The notes under the pieces were generated by a model. The model ran no database searches and was not told the origin of the DNA. It was given only the letters and a program-made list of their open reading frames with translations. From Ferrimonas futtsuensis DSM 18154 (GTDB lineage: Bacteria > Pseudomonadota > Gammaproteobacteria > Enterobacterales > Shewanellaceae), in NCBI RefSeq assembly GCF_000422645.1, contig NZ_AUGL01000002.1, forward strand, positions 62,001 through 126,000: DNA of 64,000 nt, in the 5' to 3' direction. Of this stretch, positions 8,031-18,700 are shown in pieces. The position numbers and the translations under genes are program-made. Numbering within the stretch: the stretch's first letter is position 1; each line of letters opens with the position of its first letter.

Positions 8031-9479
8031 TCAAAGGGATTTCATCTCCTGTTCCGACTTGCGCAGCTCTTTGATTCTGGCATCGATGCGCGCCTTCTGC
8101 AGAGGGTTATCTTTTGTCTGGCGGTAGGCATACTGAAGCTGCTCAATGGCCTGGCCGTAACCGGCCGACAGAGCCAGCAACTCAGCCTGGACCATATGGC
8201 GCTCGGCGGTCAATCCCATCTTGCGGTACACCTGGGACAGCAGATCGTAGGCCACCACACTGTCCTTATTGAGCAGTATTTGGTGCTCCAGCAGGGTGCG
8301 AGCCTCTTTGAGCTGGCCTGTTTGCAGCAGCACGTTGGCCAGGTTGATCTCAATGACGCTGTTGTCTGGCCGGAGTTTCTGGGCTTGTCGCAGCAGGGCA
8401 ATCGCCTCCTGAGGGCGTTTCTGCATCAGCAGGATGTCGGCGGCGGTATCCAGATAAAACAGGTTTTGCGGACTTTCGGCCAGCAGAGCGTTGAGCTCTT
8501 TCTCCGCTTCATCGAAGCGTTCCATATCCAGCAGGGTCAGTGCCTTACCATAATGGGCGGCCTCGATGACCACTGGGTCGCCCATTTTGGCCTGCTTATC
8601 GAACAGGAACAGGGCGTGGTCTCGGTCCAGCTTGGAGTAGCGCACCTGAACCCTGGCCTTGGCCAGATGAAACAGCAGGTTTTCCGGCACTGGGCGATAG
8701 GGGTAGAGGGCTGCCCGGGCCCGGGCATCCGCCACCCGGCTCTCGGGCAGGGGGTGGGTCAGCAGCATCTGGGGCGGCTTGCTGGCAAAGCGGTATTTGG
8801 CCGCCATCTTGCCGAAGAAACTGGGGACGGCACCGGGGTCAAACCCGGCGGCGGCCAGGGTCTTGATGCCGATACGGTCCGCCTCTTTTTCGTTGCTGCG
8901 GGTGTAGTTGATCTGTGCCTGCTGATTCAGGGCCAGGGTCGACTGCAGGGCGGCAATGCCCGCTTCCGGAGAGGCCATGGCCAGGATGATGGATCCAATC
9001 ACCCCTGCCAGCGTGGCGGGGGCGGTCTTCCTCTGCGCCTCGATGGCCCGGGCCAGGTGGCGCTGGGTAACGTGGGCGATTTCGTGTCCCAGAACCGACG
9101 CCAGCTCACTCTCGTTGTCCGCTTCGTTGAGAATGGCGGTGTGAACACCCACATGGCCGCCGAAGAATGCGAAGGCGTTAATTTCGTTGTTGTTGATCAG
9201 AAAGAAAGTGAAGGGGGTTTTGACGTTGTCCGCTCTGGCCACCAGACGGTTACCCAGATCATTGAGATACTCGTTCATCACGGGGTCGTGGATGATGGGA
9301 AGCTGACCGCGCAGCATCCGCATGTAGAAGTCCCCAATCTGGCTCTCTTTGTCGATGGAGAGCGTGCTGGAAGCCACGGTGCCAAGCTCAGGCAGTTCCG
9401 GTTGAGCCTGGACTGCAGTGAGTCCCAGTGTCGCGCTCAGTAGGGCGGCGCCCAGAGTGAGTGAAAAACGTCTGATCAC
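8031..9479 (-). CDS. bepA: Beta-barrel assembly-enhancing protease BepA
   Basis: 482-residue periplasmic M48 metalloprotease and chaperone that helps LptD and BAM assembly and degrades stalled outer-membrane proteins. Signal peptide at residues 1-25 (ends VQAQ). Zinc motif H132-E133-I-A-H136, with a further Glu in NEKEADRIG near residue 195. The C-terminal half is made of TPR repeats (for example YLDTAADILLMQKRPQEAI). E. coli BepA has 487 residues. GTG start at 9479 chosen because AAGGA lies 5 bases upstream; a longer frame begins without support. Confidence 0.93.
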   Translation of the reverse strand: MIRRFSLTLGAALLSATLGLTAVQAQPELPELGTVASSTLSIDKESQIGDFYMRMLRGQLPIIHDPVMNEYLNDLGNRLVARADNVKTPFTFFLINNNEINAFAFFGGHVGVHTAILNEADNESELASVLGHEIAHVTQRHLARAIEAQRKTAPATLAGVIGSIILAMASPEAGIAALQSTLALNQQAQINYTRSNEKEADRIGIKTLAAAGFDPGAVPSFFGKMAAKYRFASKPPQMLLTHPLPESRVADARARAALYPYRPVPENLLFHLAKARVQVRYSKLDRDHALFLFDKQAKMGDPVVIEAAHYGKALTLLDMERFDEAEKELNALLAESPQNLFYLDTAADILLMQKRPQEAIALLRQAQKLRPDNSVIEINLANVLLQTGQLKEARTLLEHQILLNKDSVVAYDLLSQVYRKMGLTAERHMVQAELLALSAGYGQAIEQLQYAYRQTKDNPLQKARIDARIKELRKSEQEMKSL

Positions 9480-9904
9480 GTGTGTCCTTGATGTCCGTTT
9501 CTGATGTTGTTCCGGCCAGTGTACCTGCATCCGCCTGTGAATGACCACTGTGTTGCACAGGCATTTACCCAAGGTCAATGGAGTAATGCTATGTTTTAAC
9601 TTAGGTTATTCCAGTCCTCGGCACGTGCTTCATACCGAATTGGCCGGGGTGGCTAGTGGGACGTGTTGATCTCCGCGGGTTAGAATCTGGCCGGGAATGC
9701 GGGCGAAAAAACTGTGAGCCGAGATCAGCATGCCCTATTTAGTCTGCTCAGAGGCCCTTTGGGTTCCAGAGACTTTACATAATCTTGCATCGTGGGTTTG
9801 TGGTTTGTCTGAGCTAGGGGGATAATGACGCCCGATTCGTGGCCGTTTCCTATCGGAGGTGAGTGTCCGATGGTTGAGCCTCATTAGTTGGCAAGGAAGT
9901 CAGG
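9480..9904. other. Long leader before the TusA-like gene
   Basis: 425 bp between bepA (minus) and the TusA-like gene (plus). It contains an imperfect 9-bp stem, 9665-9673 with 9721-9729 (GTTGATCTC and GAGATCAGC, one G-U), enclosing a GC-rich segment, and two nested short reading frames at 9825-9887. I recognise no known riboswitch or small RNA. Confidence 0.4.
9825..9887 (+). other. Possible leader peptide / minigene
   Basis: A 20-codon frame (ATG at 9825, TAG at 9885-9887) contains an internal ATG at 9870 preceded by a strong Shine-Dalgarno, GGAGGTGA (9855-9862), at 7-base spacing. From that ATG only five codons (MVEPH) are read before the stop, 17 bases upstream of the TusA-like start. This could couple or attenuate translation; no family is recognised. 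Confidence 0.3.
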
Positions 9905-10123
9905 ATGCAATTTGTTGATCTTTCTGCTTATCGCTGCCCAATGGCCTTTGTTCAGGCTAAGCTGGCGATGAAGGATCTTGGTCAGGACCAGGCGCTGGAG
10001 CTGCTTATCAGCGATCCGGCCACCTTACGGGATCTGATCCCCTATGCCCGGCGCTGCGGTTTTTCGGTGGAATCCGACACGCGGCCTCAGGGGACGGCAG
10101 TTTATCTGCGCCCGCATTATTAA
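9905..10123 (+). CDS. TusA-like sulfurtransferase family protein
   Basis: 72-residue SirA/TusA-fold protein. The conserved Cys-Pro pair is at C11-P12 (LSAYRCPM), the position that carries persulfide in TusA. The second half fits the beta-strand pattern of the family. TusA itself passes sulfur for tRNA 2-thiouridine; this divergent paralogue lies next to perM and its acceptor is unknown. AAGGAAG upstream is a good ribosome-binding site. 25 bp ahead of perM. Confidence 0.75.
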   Translation: MQFVDLSAYRCPMAFVQAKLAMKDLGQDQALELLISDPATLRDLIPYARRCGFSVESDTRPQGTAVYLRPHY

Positions 10124-10148
10124 AAGACAGAAAAGGTTTTAGAAAAGT

Positions 10149-11219
10149 ATGTGGAATCTACTCCGCAACTGGTACCAGGAGAAGTTCTCCGATCCTCAGG
10201 CGGTCACCCTGGCACTGATCCTGATGGTGGGCTTTGCCATCATCTACTTCTACGGCAAGCTGATCACCCCTCTGCTGGTGGCCGTGGTGCTGGCCTACAT
10301 GCTGGAATGGCCGGTGGCGCAGATGGCCAACCGCGGCTTGCCTCGCTCCCTGGCGGTCTCGCTGGTGCTGCTGGTGTTTGTCGGGGTGATGATGATGTTC
10401 TGTCTCATCGCCCTGCCGCAGATCTGGAACCAGGGGATCAGCCTGGCCCGGGAACTGCCCGAGATGATTGGTCAGGCTCAGGGGATGGTCCTGACACTGC
10501 CCCAACAGTATCCTGATGTGATCAGCGAGAAGCAGGTCCAGGAGCTGATGCAGAATCTCAACAATCAGATTCTGGCCTGGGGACAGCAGGTGCTGCAGAT
10601 CTCTCTGGGCTCCCTGGTGGACCTGGTGGCCCTGGCGGTATACGCCATTCTGGTGCCCCTGCTGGTGTTCTTCTTCCTCAAGGACAAACGCCAACTGCTG
10701 CGCAGCCTCAGCCGTTTTGTGCCCAGCAACCGTGAACTGGCCAAGCAGGTGTGGGCCGAGATGAACGGCCAGATCGTCAACTACATCCGCGGCAAAGCCA
10801 TCGAGATTATGATCATTGGCGTGGCCAGCTACCTCACCTTCCTGTTTATGGATCTGCGTTATGCCGCCCTGTTGGGGCTGGCGGTGGGGCTGTCGGTGCT
10901 GATCCCCTACATCGGTGCCACCGTAGTGACCATCCCGGTGGCCCTGGTCGGCTTGTTCCAGTGGGGGGTAACCCCACAATTCGGCTATCTGATGCTGGCC
11001 TACGGCATCATTCAGATGCTGGATGGCAACGTGCTGGTGCCCATCCTGTTCTCCGAAGCGGTTAACCTGCATCCGGTGGCGATCATCATCGCCGTACTGA
11101 TTTTCGGCGGCCTGTGGGGCTTCTGGGGCGTGTTTTTTGCCATCCCCCTGGCCACCCTGGTCAAGGCGGTGATCAATGCCTGGCCCAGCAGCGAGATGGT
11201 GCAGGAGGCGGGTCAGTGA
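10149..11219 (+). CDS. perM: AI-2E family transporter PerM
   Basis: 356-residue inner-membrane permease with about eight membrane helices and a periplasmic/amphipathic insert near residues 95-150, the layout of the UPF0118/AI-2E exporter family. Motifs near the C-terminus (LIPYIGA, GNVLVPILFSEAVNLHP) are family hallmarks. Substrate for PerM is not established. Linked to bepA and yfgD in E. coli too. Its TGA overlaps the GTG start of queE. Confidence 0.85.
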   Translation: MWNLLRNWYQEKFSDPQAVTLALILMVGFAIIYFYGKLITPLLVAVVLAYMLEWPVAQMANRGLPRSLAVSLVLLVFVGVMMMFCLIALPQIWNQGISLARELPEMIGQAQGMVLTLPQQYPDVISEKQVQELMQNLNNQILAWGQQVLQISLGSLVDLVALAVYAILVPLLVFFFLKDKRQLLRSLSRFVPSNRELAKQVWAEMNGQIVNYIRGKAIEIMIIGVASYLTFLFMDLRYAALLGLAVGLSVLIPYIGATVVTIPVALVGLFQWGVTPQFGYLMLAYGIIQMLDGNVLVPILFSEAVNLHPVAIIIAVLIFGGLWGFWGVFFAIPLATLVKAVINAWPSSEMVQEAGQ

Positions 11220-11890
11220 GTCAGCTTCCCGTTAACGAGATTTTCGAGACCATCCAGGGCGAGGGCCAGTTTACCGGCATGCCGGCGGTGTTCCTTCGTC
11301 TTCAGGGCTGCCCTGTGGGCTGCCCCTGGTGTGACACCCGCCATACCTGGGAGGTGGAGCCTGAGAACCAGGTGGACCCGGAGCAGATCATCGGTATCAG
11401 CGGTGATAAGCCTATCTGGGCCGGCTATGACGAAGCTCAACTGGTGGCTTTGCTCACCGATGGCCGCTACAGCGCCCGTCACCTGGTGATCACCGGTGGT
11501 GAACCCTGTCTGTACGATCTGACCGAACTGACCCGGCTGATGCACGCTGCGGGCTGGCGCTGTCAGATTGAGACCTCCGGCTGTGCCGAGGTACGTTGTG
11601 ATGAGCAGACCTGGGTGACGGTATCGCCCAAGGTAAACATGAAAGGCGGGCTGCCTGTGCTGTCGCAGGCACTGGCCCGAGCGGATGAGATCAAGCATCC
11701 CATCGCCACAGAGCGTCACATCGAGGAGTTGGATCAGCTTCTCGAAGGCCAGCCCTTGCCCAGAGAGCCGCAGATCTGCCTGCAGCCCATCTCCACCAAG
11801 AAGCGGGCGACCGAGCTGGCCATCGACACCTGCATCAAGCGCAACTGGCGACTGTCGGTGCAGACCCACAAGTACCTGGATATCGATTAA
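11216..11890 (+). CDS. queE: 7-carboxy-7-deazaguanine synthase QueE
   Basis: 224-residue radical SAM enzyme that contracts 6-carboxytetrahydropterin to 7-carboxy-7-deazaguanine, a step to queuosine in tRNA. The iron-sulfur motif is C32-x3-C36-x2-C39 (GCPVGCPWC), preceded by the QGEGQFTG substrate loop. E. coli QueE has 223 residues. GTG start at 11216 overlaps the perM stop by four bases; longer frames lie inside perM. Confidence 0.95.
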   Translation: MSQLPVNEIFETIQGEGQFTGMPAVFLRLQGCPVGCPWCDTRHTWEVEPENQVDPEQIIGISGDKPIWAGYDEAQLVALLTDGRYSARHLVITGGEPCLYDLTELTRLMHAAGWRCQIETSGCAEVRCDEQTWVTVSPKVNMKGGLPVLSQALARADEIKHPIATERHIEELDQLLEGQPLPREPQICLQPISTKKRATELAIDTCIKRNWRLSVQTHKYLDID

Positions 11891-11913
11891 GCCGTTGCCT
11901 AAGCCTTAAAGAG

Positions 11914-11940
11914 AAAGACCGCCATCTGGCGGTCTTTTTT
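11914..11940 (+). terminator. Intrinsic terminator after queE
   Basis: AAAGACCGCC (11914-11923), loop ATCT, GGCGGTCTTTTTT. Perfect stem with a long T-run. Confidence 0.92.
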
Positions 11941-12003
11941 GTCAGCATCACTTGGGTTGGTCGGCCAGCAGGCAGTTGTCGCTCTCACCGCGGACTCAGG
12001 GCC

Positions 12004-12029
12004 AAAAAAATCCCCGCCGGGGCGGGGAT
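12004..12029 (-). terminator. Intrinsic terminator after sdaA
   Basis: ATCCCCGCC (12010-12018) and GGCGGGGAT (12021-12029) form the stem; seven A residues at 12004-12010 give the U-tract on the minus strand, 22 bp past the sdaA stop. Confidence 0.92.
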
Positions 12030-12050
12030 CTTCAACTCTTTACGCAACCA

Positions 12051-13421
<1,371 letters not shown>

Positions 13422-13776
13422 AAACGGTATCCCTGTTGTGTCGTTGCCCGCAGGCGGATGGCTGATGGTAACCCAGGCGGAGGGAAAGCAAAATCCGACC
13501 TGACTCATACAGCATAATATCTTGCCGCCATGCTGTCCTGCCGATGTCTGCTCTGTTGTTCGATCAGGCACAGGGGGAGTGCTCTGGACCAAAACGGCCT
13601 GGGAATGGGATTCACACTGGATAGGACCCATACTGGTTAGAGACGCATTTCTGGTGCGGAATCGAATTGGGCTCACCTGGCAAAATTCGATCAACCGTGA
13701 TCCAGATCAGGATTTGCCCTTTGATTGGCCCGGCCCTGTGGCTATAGTGGTCCCAAGCTAATGGAATGGTTTCGCT
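13422..13776. other. Divergent promoter region sdaA/ycfP
   Basis: 355 bp between the divergent sdaA and ycfP genes. Apart from the ycfP promoter at 13721-13748, I see no gene or clear operator in it. Confidence 0.6.
13721..13748 (+). promoter_or_regulatory. Putative sigma-70 promoter for ycfP
   Basis: TTGATT (13721-13726), 16-base spacer, TATAGT (13743-13748), 28 bp before the ATG at 13777. Confidence 0.55.
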
Positions 13777-14331
13777 ATGATTATCTACCTGCACGGCTTT
13801 GATGCCACCAGTCCCGGAAATCACGAGAAGGTGCTTCAGCTGCAGTTTGCGGATGAAGATGTACGTTTTATCAATTACTCCACCCTGCATCCTCGTCATG
13901 ATATGCAGCACCTGCTAAAGGAAGTGGAGAAGCATAAGAAGTTCAGCGATGACGCCAATCCGTTGATCGTCGGCGTAGGCCTGGGCGGTTTCTGGGCCGA
14001 GCGGGTGGGCTTCCTCTGCGGCATGCGCTCCGTGGTGTTCAACCCCAACCTCTGGCCGGAAGAGAATATGGTGGGGCTGATTGACCGCCCCGAGGAGTAT
14101 CGGGACATCAAGGAGAAGTGCGTTACGGCGTTCCGCGAGCGAAACCGCGGCCACTGTCTGTGCGTCCTGGCCCGCAATGACGAGGTGCTGGATACCGCGC
14201 GCATCGAGTCCGAGTTGGGGGCTTACTATCCGGTGATCTGGGACGAAACCCAGACTCATAAGTTCAAGGATATCTCCAAACAACTCAGGGCTCTGTCCCA
14301 ATTTAAAACGGAAGAACGCAACTGCGCGTGA
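13777..14331 (+). CDS. ycfP: UPF0227 family alpha/beta hydrolase-like protein YcfP
   Basis: 184-residue protein with the opening MIIYLHGF and the core [17 protein letters not shown], close to E. coli YcfP (180 residues). The fold is an alpha/beta hydrolase, but the nucleophile elbow reads GVGLGG with no Ser, as in the family, so hydrolase activity is doubtful. HKF near residue 168 is conserved. Function unknown. Confidence 0.9.
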   Translation: MIIYLHGFDATSPGNHEKVLQLQFADEDVRFINYSTLHPRHDMQHLLKEVEKHKKFSDDANPLIVGVGLGGFWAERVGFLCGMRSVVFNPNLWPEENMVGLIDRPEEYRDIKEKCVTAFRERNRGHCLCVLARNDEVLDTARIESELGAYYPVIWDETQTHKFKDISKQLRALSQFKTEERNCA

Positions 14332-14344
14332 TTCGTTGAACACT

Positions 14345-14369
14345 AAGGCGGCCTCGGGGTCGCCTTTTT
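14345..14369 (+). terminator. Intrinsic terminator after ycfP
   Basis: AAGGCGGCC (14345-14353), loop TCGG, GGTCGCCTT (14358-14366) with one G-U pair, then TTT. Confidence 0.85.
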
Positions 14370-14414
14370 GTTTGCTGCTATATTGAAACTAACTGTGTGA
14401 TTGCGGGTGCTTCG

Positions 14415-14687
14415 ATGAAACGGCTGTTGGTAAAGGTGACAGGCAAGGTCCAGGGGGTGTGGTTCCGGGCCTCAGCTCAGGAGACGGCACTCCGACTCGG
14501 GGTGACCGGTTATGTGCGCAACCTGGATGACGGCAGCGTAGAGATGCTGGCCCAGGGGGCAGACAGGGCGGTGGACGCCATGCTGGACTGGGCCCATCAG
14601 GGCCCGCCCAGTGCCCAGGTGTCCGACGTGCTGGTGTCCGATTACGACGGCAGCGATCTCTACCTGGATTTCGAGGTTACTGAGTAG
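14415..14687 (+). CDS. Acylphosphatase
   Basis: 90-residue acylphosphatase, hydrolysing acyl phosphates such as acetyl or carbamoyl phosphate. Catalytic R18 lies in GVWFRAS and N36 in GYVRNLDDG, with the usual spacing. ATG at 14415 chosen by comparison with the family; the frame runs back to 14397. The last 11 bases overlap the 3' end of the convergent csiV gene. Confidence 0.92.
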   Translation: MKRLLVKVTGKVQGVWFRASAQETALRLGVTGYVRNLDDGSVEMLAQGADRAVDAMLDWAHQGPPSAQVSDVLVSDYDGSDLYLDFEVTE

Positions 14688-15735
14688 AGTCTGTGATCTG
14701 GGCGCTTGCTGGCGCTTCAGTGGGCGATTCAATCACTGGCAACGTCTCGGTTGGCGTCGCCTCCAGCGGAGGCATCTTGCTGGGCTGGGTCATACGGCGA
14801 ATCTGTACCACCATCCCCAGCCTGGGGTGATCGAAGTAGTGGATCTCCCGGCTGCGCACCCGGCGGCTCTGCTCCAGCCTGATTTGGTTCAGGAAGGGCT
14901 CGGTTTCCACGGTTGTGTCCACCGCCTCTCCCTCTGATTGCTCAAGGGCACCTGTGATCACCATGGGTGCGCCATTCGCCAAAGGCTCCCCGTCCCCTGT
15001 CTCCAGCACTGGCACCGGCCTTTCCCCCTCTTCGCGAAGCTGAAGCTGGGTGTCGATGTGCAGGAACTGATTAAGGTAGATGCGAATCCAACCATCGAGC
15101 TGCCACATGGGCTGGCTCTCTGCCGCCTGGGGCATCAGCCAGGAGAGATCAAAGGCGCCGCTGTCTGCGGGGCTCTGTTCCGGGATCAGCCGACCATCGG
15201 CCTGGTAGCGGTCGGCGAAGTTGTGGCCGCTGTAGAGGCGGTAGGCCTGGCTGTTGCCCCGGCTGTAGACCGGCTGTTGCCAGCCGGTGTGCAGCAGCAG
15301 CTTGGCACCACCTCGTTTGAGCTTGGCCAGAGCCTCGTCAAACTCGATCTCACTCTCCGGCAGCAGGTAGGGTTCGCCCAGTCGAGGATCCCCCATGTTG
15401 ATCGCCGTGACCCGGACCGGCAGGTCGATGGGTTGCTCGGGCTGGTCGGGCTGAGGCTGGCATTCCGGTTGATCCGGCTGCCAGCCGAAGCTCTGGCAGT
15501 CGCTCAGCGCCAGCTCCAGTGAGCTGGTGTCCGGCATCACCGCAGGGCCGAGAAGATCGCGCTGGGCAGCGATTTTCATCGGAGACAGCTCTTCTGGGAA
15601 GCGCTCGCTGGTGGTCTGGGGACGCTCAAACACCACCAGTTCCACCTCAAACCAGGTGGCCTCTTCGGCGGCGCTAACGCCGCTGCCCAGCAGGGCGGTG
15701 AGCCCAAACAGGGCGCGGTACAGTGGTTTGCTCAT
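14677..15735 (-). CDS. csiV: CsiV family periplasmic protein
   Basis: 352-residue exported protein with a signal peptide (cleavage near SAAEE, residue 22) matching CsiV, a peptidoglycan-binding factor described in Vibrio cholerae as needed for cell-shape integrity. The conserved N-terminal WFEVELVVFERP strand is present. A Glu/Thr-rich C-terminus follows a conserved RSREIHYFDHPRLGMVVQI stretch. It is coupled to mfd: its ATG shares one base with the mfd stop (TGATG). Confidence 0.8.
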   Translation of the reverse strand: MSKPLYRALFGLTALLGSGVSAAEEATWFEVELVVFERPQTTSERFPEELSPMKIAAQRDLLGPAVMPDTSSLELALSDCQSFGWQPDQPECQPQPDQPEQPIDLPVRVTAINMGDPRLGEPYLLPESEIEFDEALAKLKRGGAKLLLHTGWQQPVYSRGNSQAYRLYSGHNFADRYQADGRLIPEQSPADSGAFDLSWLMPQAAESQPMWQLDGWIRIYLNQFLHIDTQLQLREEGERPVPVLETGDGEPLANGAPMVITGALEQSEGEAVDTTVETEPFLNQIRLEQSRRVRSREIHYFDHPRLGMVVQIRRMTQPSKMPPLEATPTETLPVIESPTEAPASAQITDSTQ

Positions 15736-18700
15736 CAGATCCCCAGTTGGCTTAGCAGCTGTTCCACCGCCTCCAGGCGGGCAGGGGTTTCCTGCAACTC
15801 GCCCTGGAAGCGCAATTTATTGGGGCCATCCATTCGCAGGAGGCCAGCTTGGGATTGTAACAGACCTATGAGGATTTCCGGAGTCACACTGGTGTCCGGC
15901 CCAAACTCGATGCTGCCCCCCTTGGCGTGCGCGTCGATGCGGCGGATGCCCGCAGCCATGGCACGCAGTTTCAGACGGGTCAGGGTCAGCAGATTCTCTG
16001 TGGCGTCCGGCAGTTTGCCGAACCGGTCCACCAGCTCCACCCGGGCTTCGGTCAGTTCGTCCACGCTGTTGCAGGAGGCGATGCGTTTGTAGATTGCCAG
16101 TCTGGTATTGACGTGGGGGATGTACGCCTCCGGCAACAGGGCCGGAATCTTCAGCTCCAGCTCGGTCTGTTCTGCCAGGATCTGATCCAGGCTGGGCTCC
16201 TTGCCAGCCTTGAGGGCGGCCACCGTCTGCTCCAGCATGTCCATATAGAGGCTGAAGCCTACCTTGGCGATGTGGCCGCTCTGTTCATCCCCCAGCAGTT
16301 CACCGGCTCCGCGGATCTCCAGATCCTGGGTGGCCAGCATAAAGCCCGCTCCCAGGTCTTCCAACTGCTCGATGGCCTCCAGTCGCTTCTTGGCGTCTTT
16401 GGTGAGGCGCTTGCCCTGGGTCAGCAGGTAGGCGTAGGCCTGGTGATGGGAGCGGCCCACCCGTCCCCTCAGCTGATGCAGCTGGGCCAGGCCGAAGCGG
16501 TCGGCCCGCTCGATGATGATGGTGTTGGCACTGGGGATATCGATGCCGGTTTCGATGATGGTGGTGCACACCAGCACGTTGAAGCGTTGGTGGTGGAAGT
16601 CGCTCATCACCCGTTCCAGCTCCCGTTCGCGCATCTGGCCATGGGCGATGGCGAAGCGGGCCTCGGGCACCAGTTCCGCCAGCTCCTTGGCGCACTGCTC
16701 TATGGTGTCCACGCTGTTGTGCAGGAAGTAGACCTGGCCGCCGCGGAGGATCTCCCGCATCAGCGCTTCGCGAATCAGGTTGCCCTCCTTGGGGCGGACG
16801 AAGGTCTTCACCGACAGTCGCCGTGCCGGCGGTGTGGCGATGATGGACAGGTCGCGCATGCCGGACATCGCCATATTCAGGGTGCGGGGGATGGGGGTGG
16901 CGGTCAGGGTGAGGATGTCCACCTCGGCCCGCAGCGCCTTGATCTGCTCCTTCTGGCGAACGCCGAACCTGTGCTCCTCATCGACGATAAGCAGCCCCAG
17001 GTCGGTGAACTTGATGTCCGACTGCAGCAATTTGTGAGTACCGATGACGATGTCCACCTTGCCTTCGGCGAGCTGATTCAGCACCTGCTTTTGCTCGCCG
17101 GCGGTCTTGAAGCGGGACATCACCTCGATGCGCACCGGCCAGTCGGCGAAGCGGTCGCGGAAGTTTTCATAGTGCTGCTGGGCCAGCAGGGTGGTGGGCA
17201 CCAGGACCGCCACTTGCTTGCCTCCGGCCACCGCCACAAAGGCGGCGCGCATGGCCACTTCGGTCTTGCCGAAGCCAACGTCGCCGCACACCAGGCGGTC
17301 CATGGCGTTGCTGGTGCGCATGTCGCGTACCACGGCATCGATGGCGTGGTGCTGGTCCACGGTCTCTTCGAAGGGGAAACCGGCGGAGAACCGCTGATAC
17401 TCAGGCTCATCCAGTTCGAAGGCGAAGCCCGGCTTGCTCTCTCTTTGGGCATAGATGTCCAGCAGTTCGGCGGCCACGTCCCGGACCTTCTCGGCGGCCT
17501 TGCGCCTGGCCTTGTCCCAGGCTTCGCTGCCCAGCCGGTTAAGCTGGACCTCAGACTCTTCACCGGCGCTGTAGCGGCTGATGAGGTGCAGGGCATTCAC
17601 CGGCACGTAGAGCTTGGCCTGGTCTTTGTACTCCAGCACCAGGAATTCGGTGCTCATGCCACCGGCCTCCAGGGTCTGCAGTCCCTGATAGCTGCCGACG
17701 CCGTGCTTGAGGTGTACCACAGGCTGGCCCACCTTGAGTTCCGCCAGGTTGCGGATCAGGGTGTCGGAGCTGACGGTCTTGCGCTGGCGACGACGTTGAC
17801 GTACCCGGCCGCCCAGCAACTCCTCTTCGCAGATGAGGGCCAGCCCCTCTTGCTCCAGCAACACACTCTGTTCCAGGGGGCTGACGATGATGCCGATGGC
17901 GGCGTCGTCGTCGAGGAACTGGTCCAGGTGATTGAACTGGCTCAGGGTCAGCTGCATGGGGCGCAGCAGCTCCAGCAGGGCCTCCCGGCGCCCCTCGGAC
18001 TCGACGCTGAACAGGGTGCGCTTCGCCCCTTCCAGCCGCTGTGCCAGGGCCTGGGTCGGCACCTTGAGCTGGTGATTGACCGCCACATCGCCGATGGCTG
18101 AGACCCTGGCTTTGGGCTCTTTGGCGATCTCGCTGATCTCGCGGGAGAGCTGAATACGGCCATGGGGTTTGATGCGGGCGAACAGCTCTTCGGTGTTCAG
18201 GAACAGGGTGTTGGGGGGCAGCAGCGGCCGCAGTGGATCCACCCCGTAGTTGTCGAAGCGCTGGGTGGCGTCGGACAGGAACTTGTCGCAGGCTCCCTGA
18301 ATGTCCCCCGAGGTCATCAGCTGCACCTGATCGGGCAGATAGTCGAACAGGGTGGCGGTGGACTCGAAAAACAGCGGCAGATAGTTCTCGGCGCCGGCGG
18401 GCATCAGGCCTCGGCTGATCTGCTGATAGACGGACTCCGCTTCGTTGCTGATGCGGCTGAAGTGCTGGCCCCAGCGGCTTCGGAACCCTTCGATCGCCTT
18501 GTCATTGGTGGGAAACTCCCGGGCGGGCAGCAGACGTACCCGCTCCAGGCTGCCCTGGGTGCGCTGACTGTCCACATCGAAGGTACGAATGGACTCCAGC
18601 TCATCATCGAACAGATCCAGTCGCAGAGGCTGCTCGCTGCCCATGGGGAACAGATCGATGATGGAGCCTCGAACCGCAAATTCGCCATGCTCATACACCT

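Noticed and set aside
15927-18101. 724-codon plus-strand open frame
   Set aside because: Lies wholly antisense to mfd; composition rich in Gln, His and Gly is typical of the complement of a GC-rich gene.
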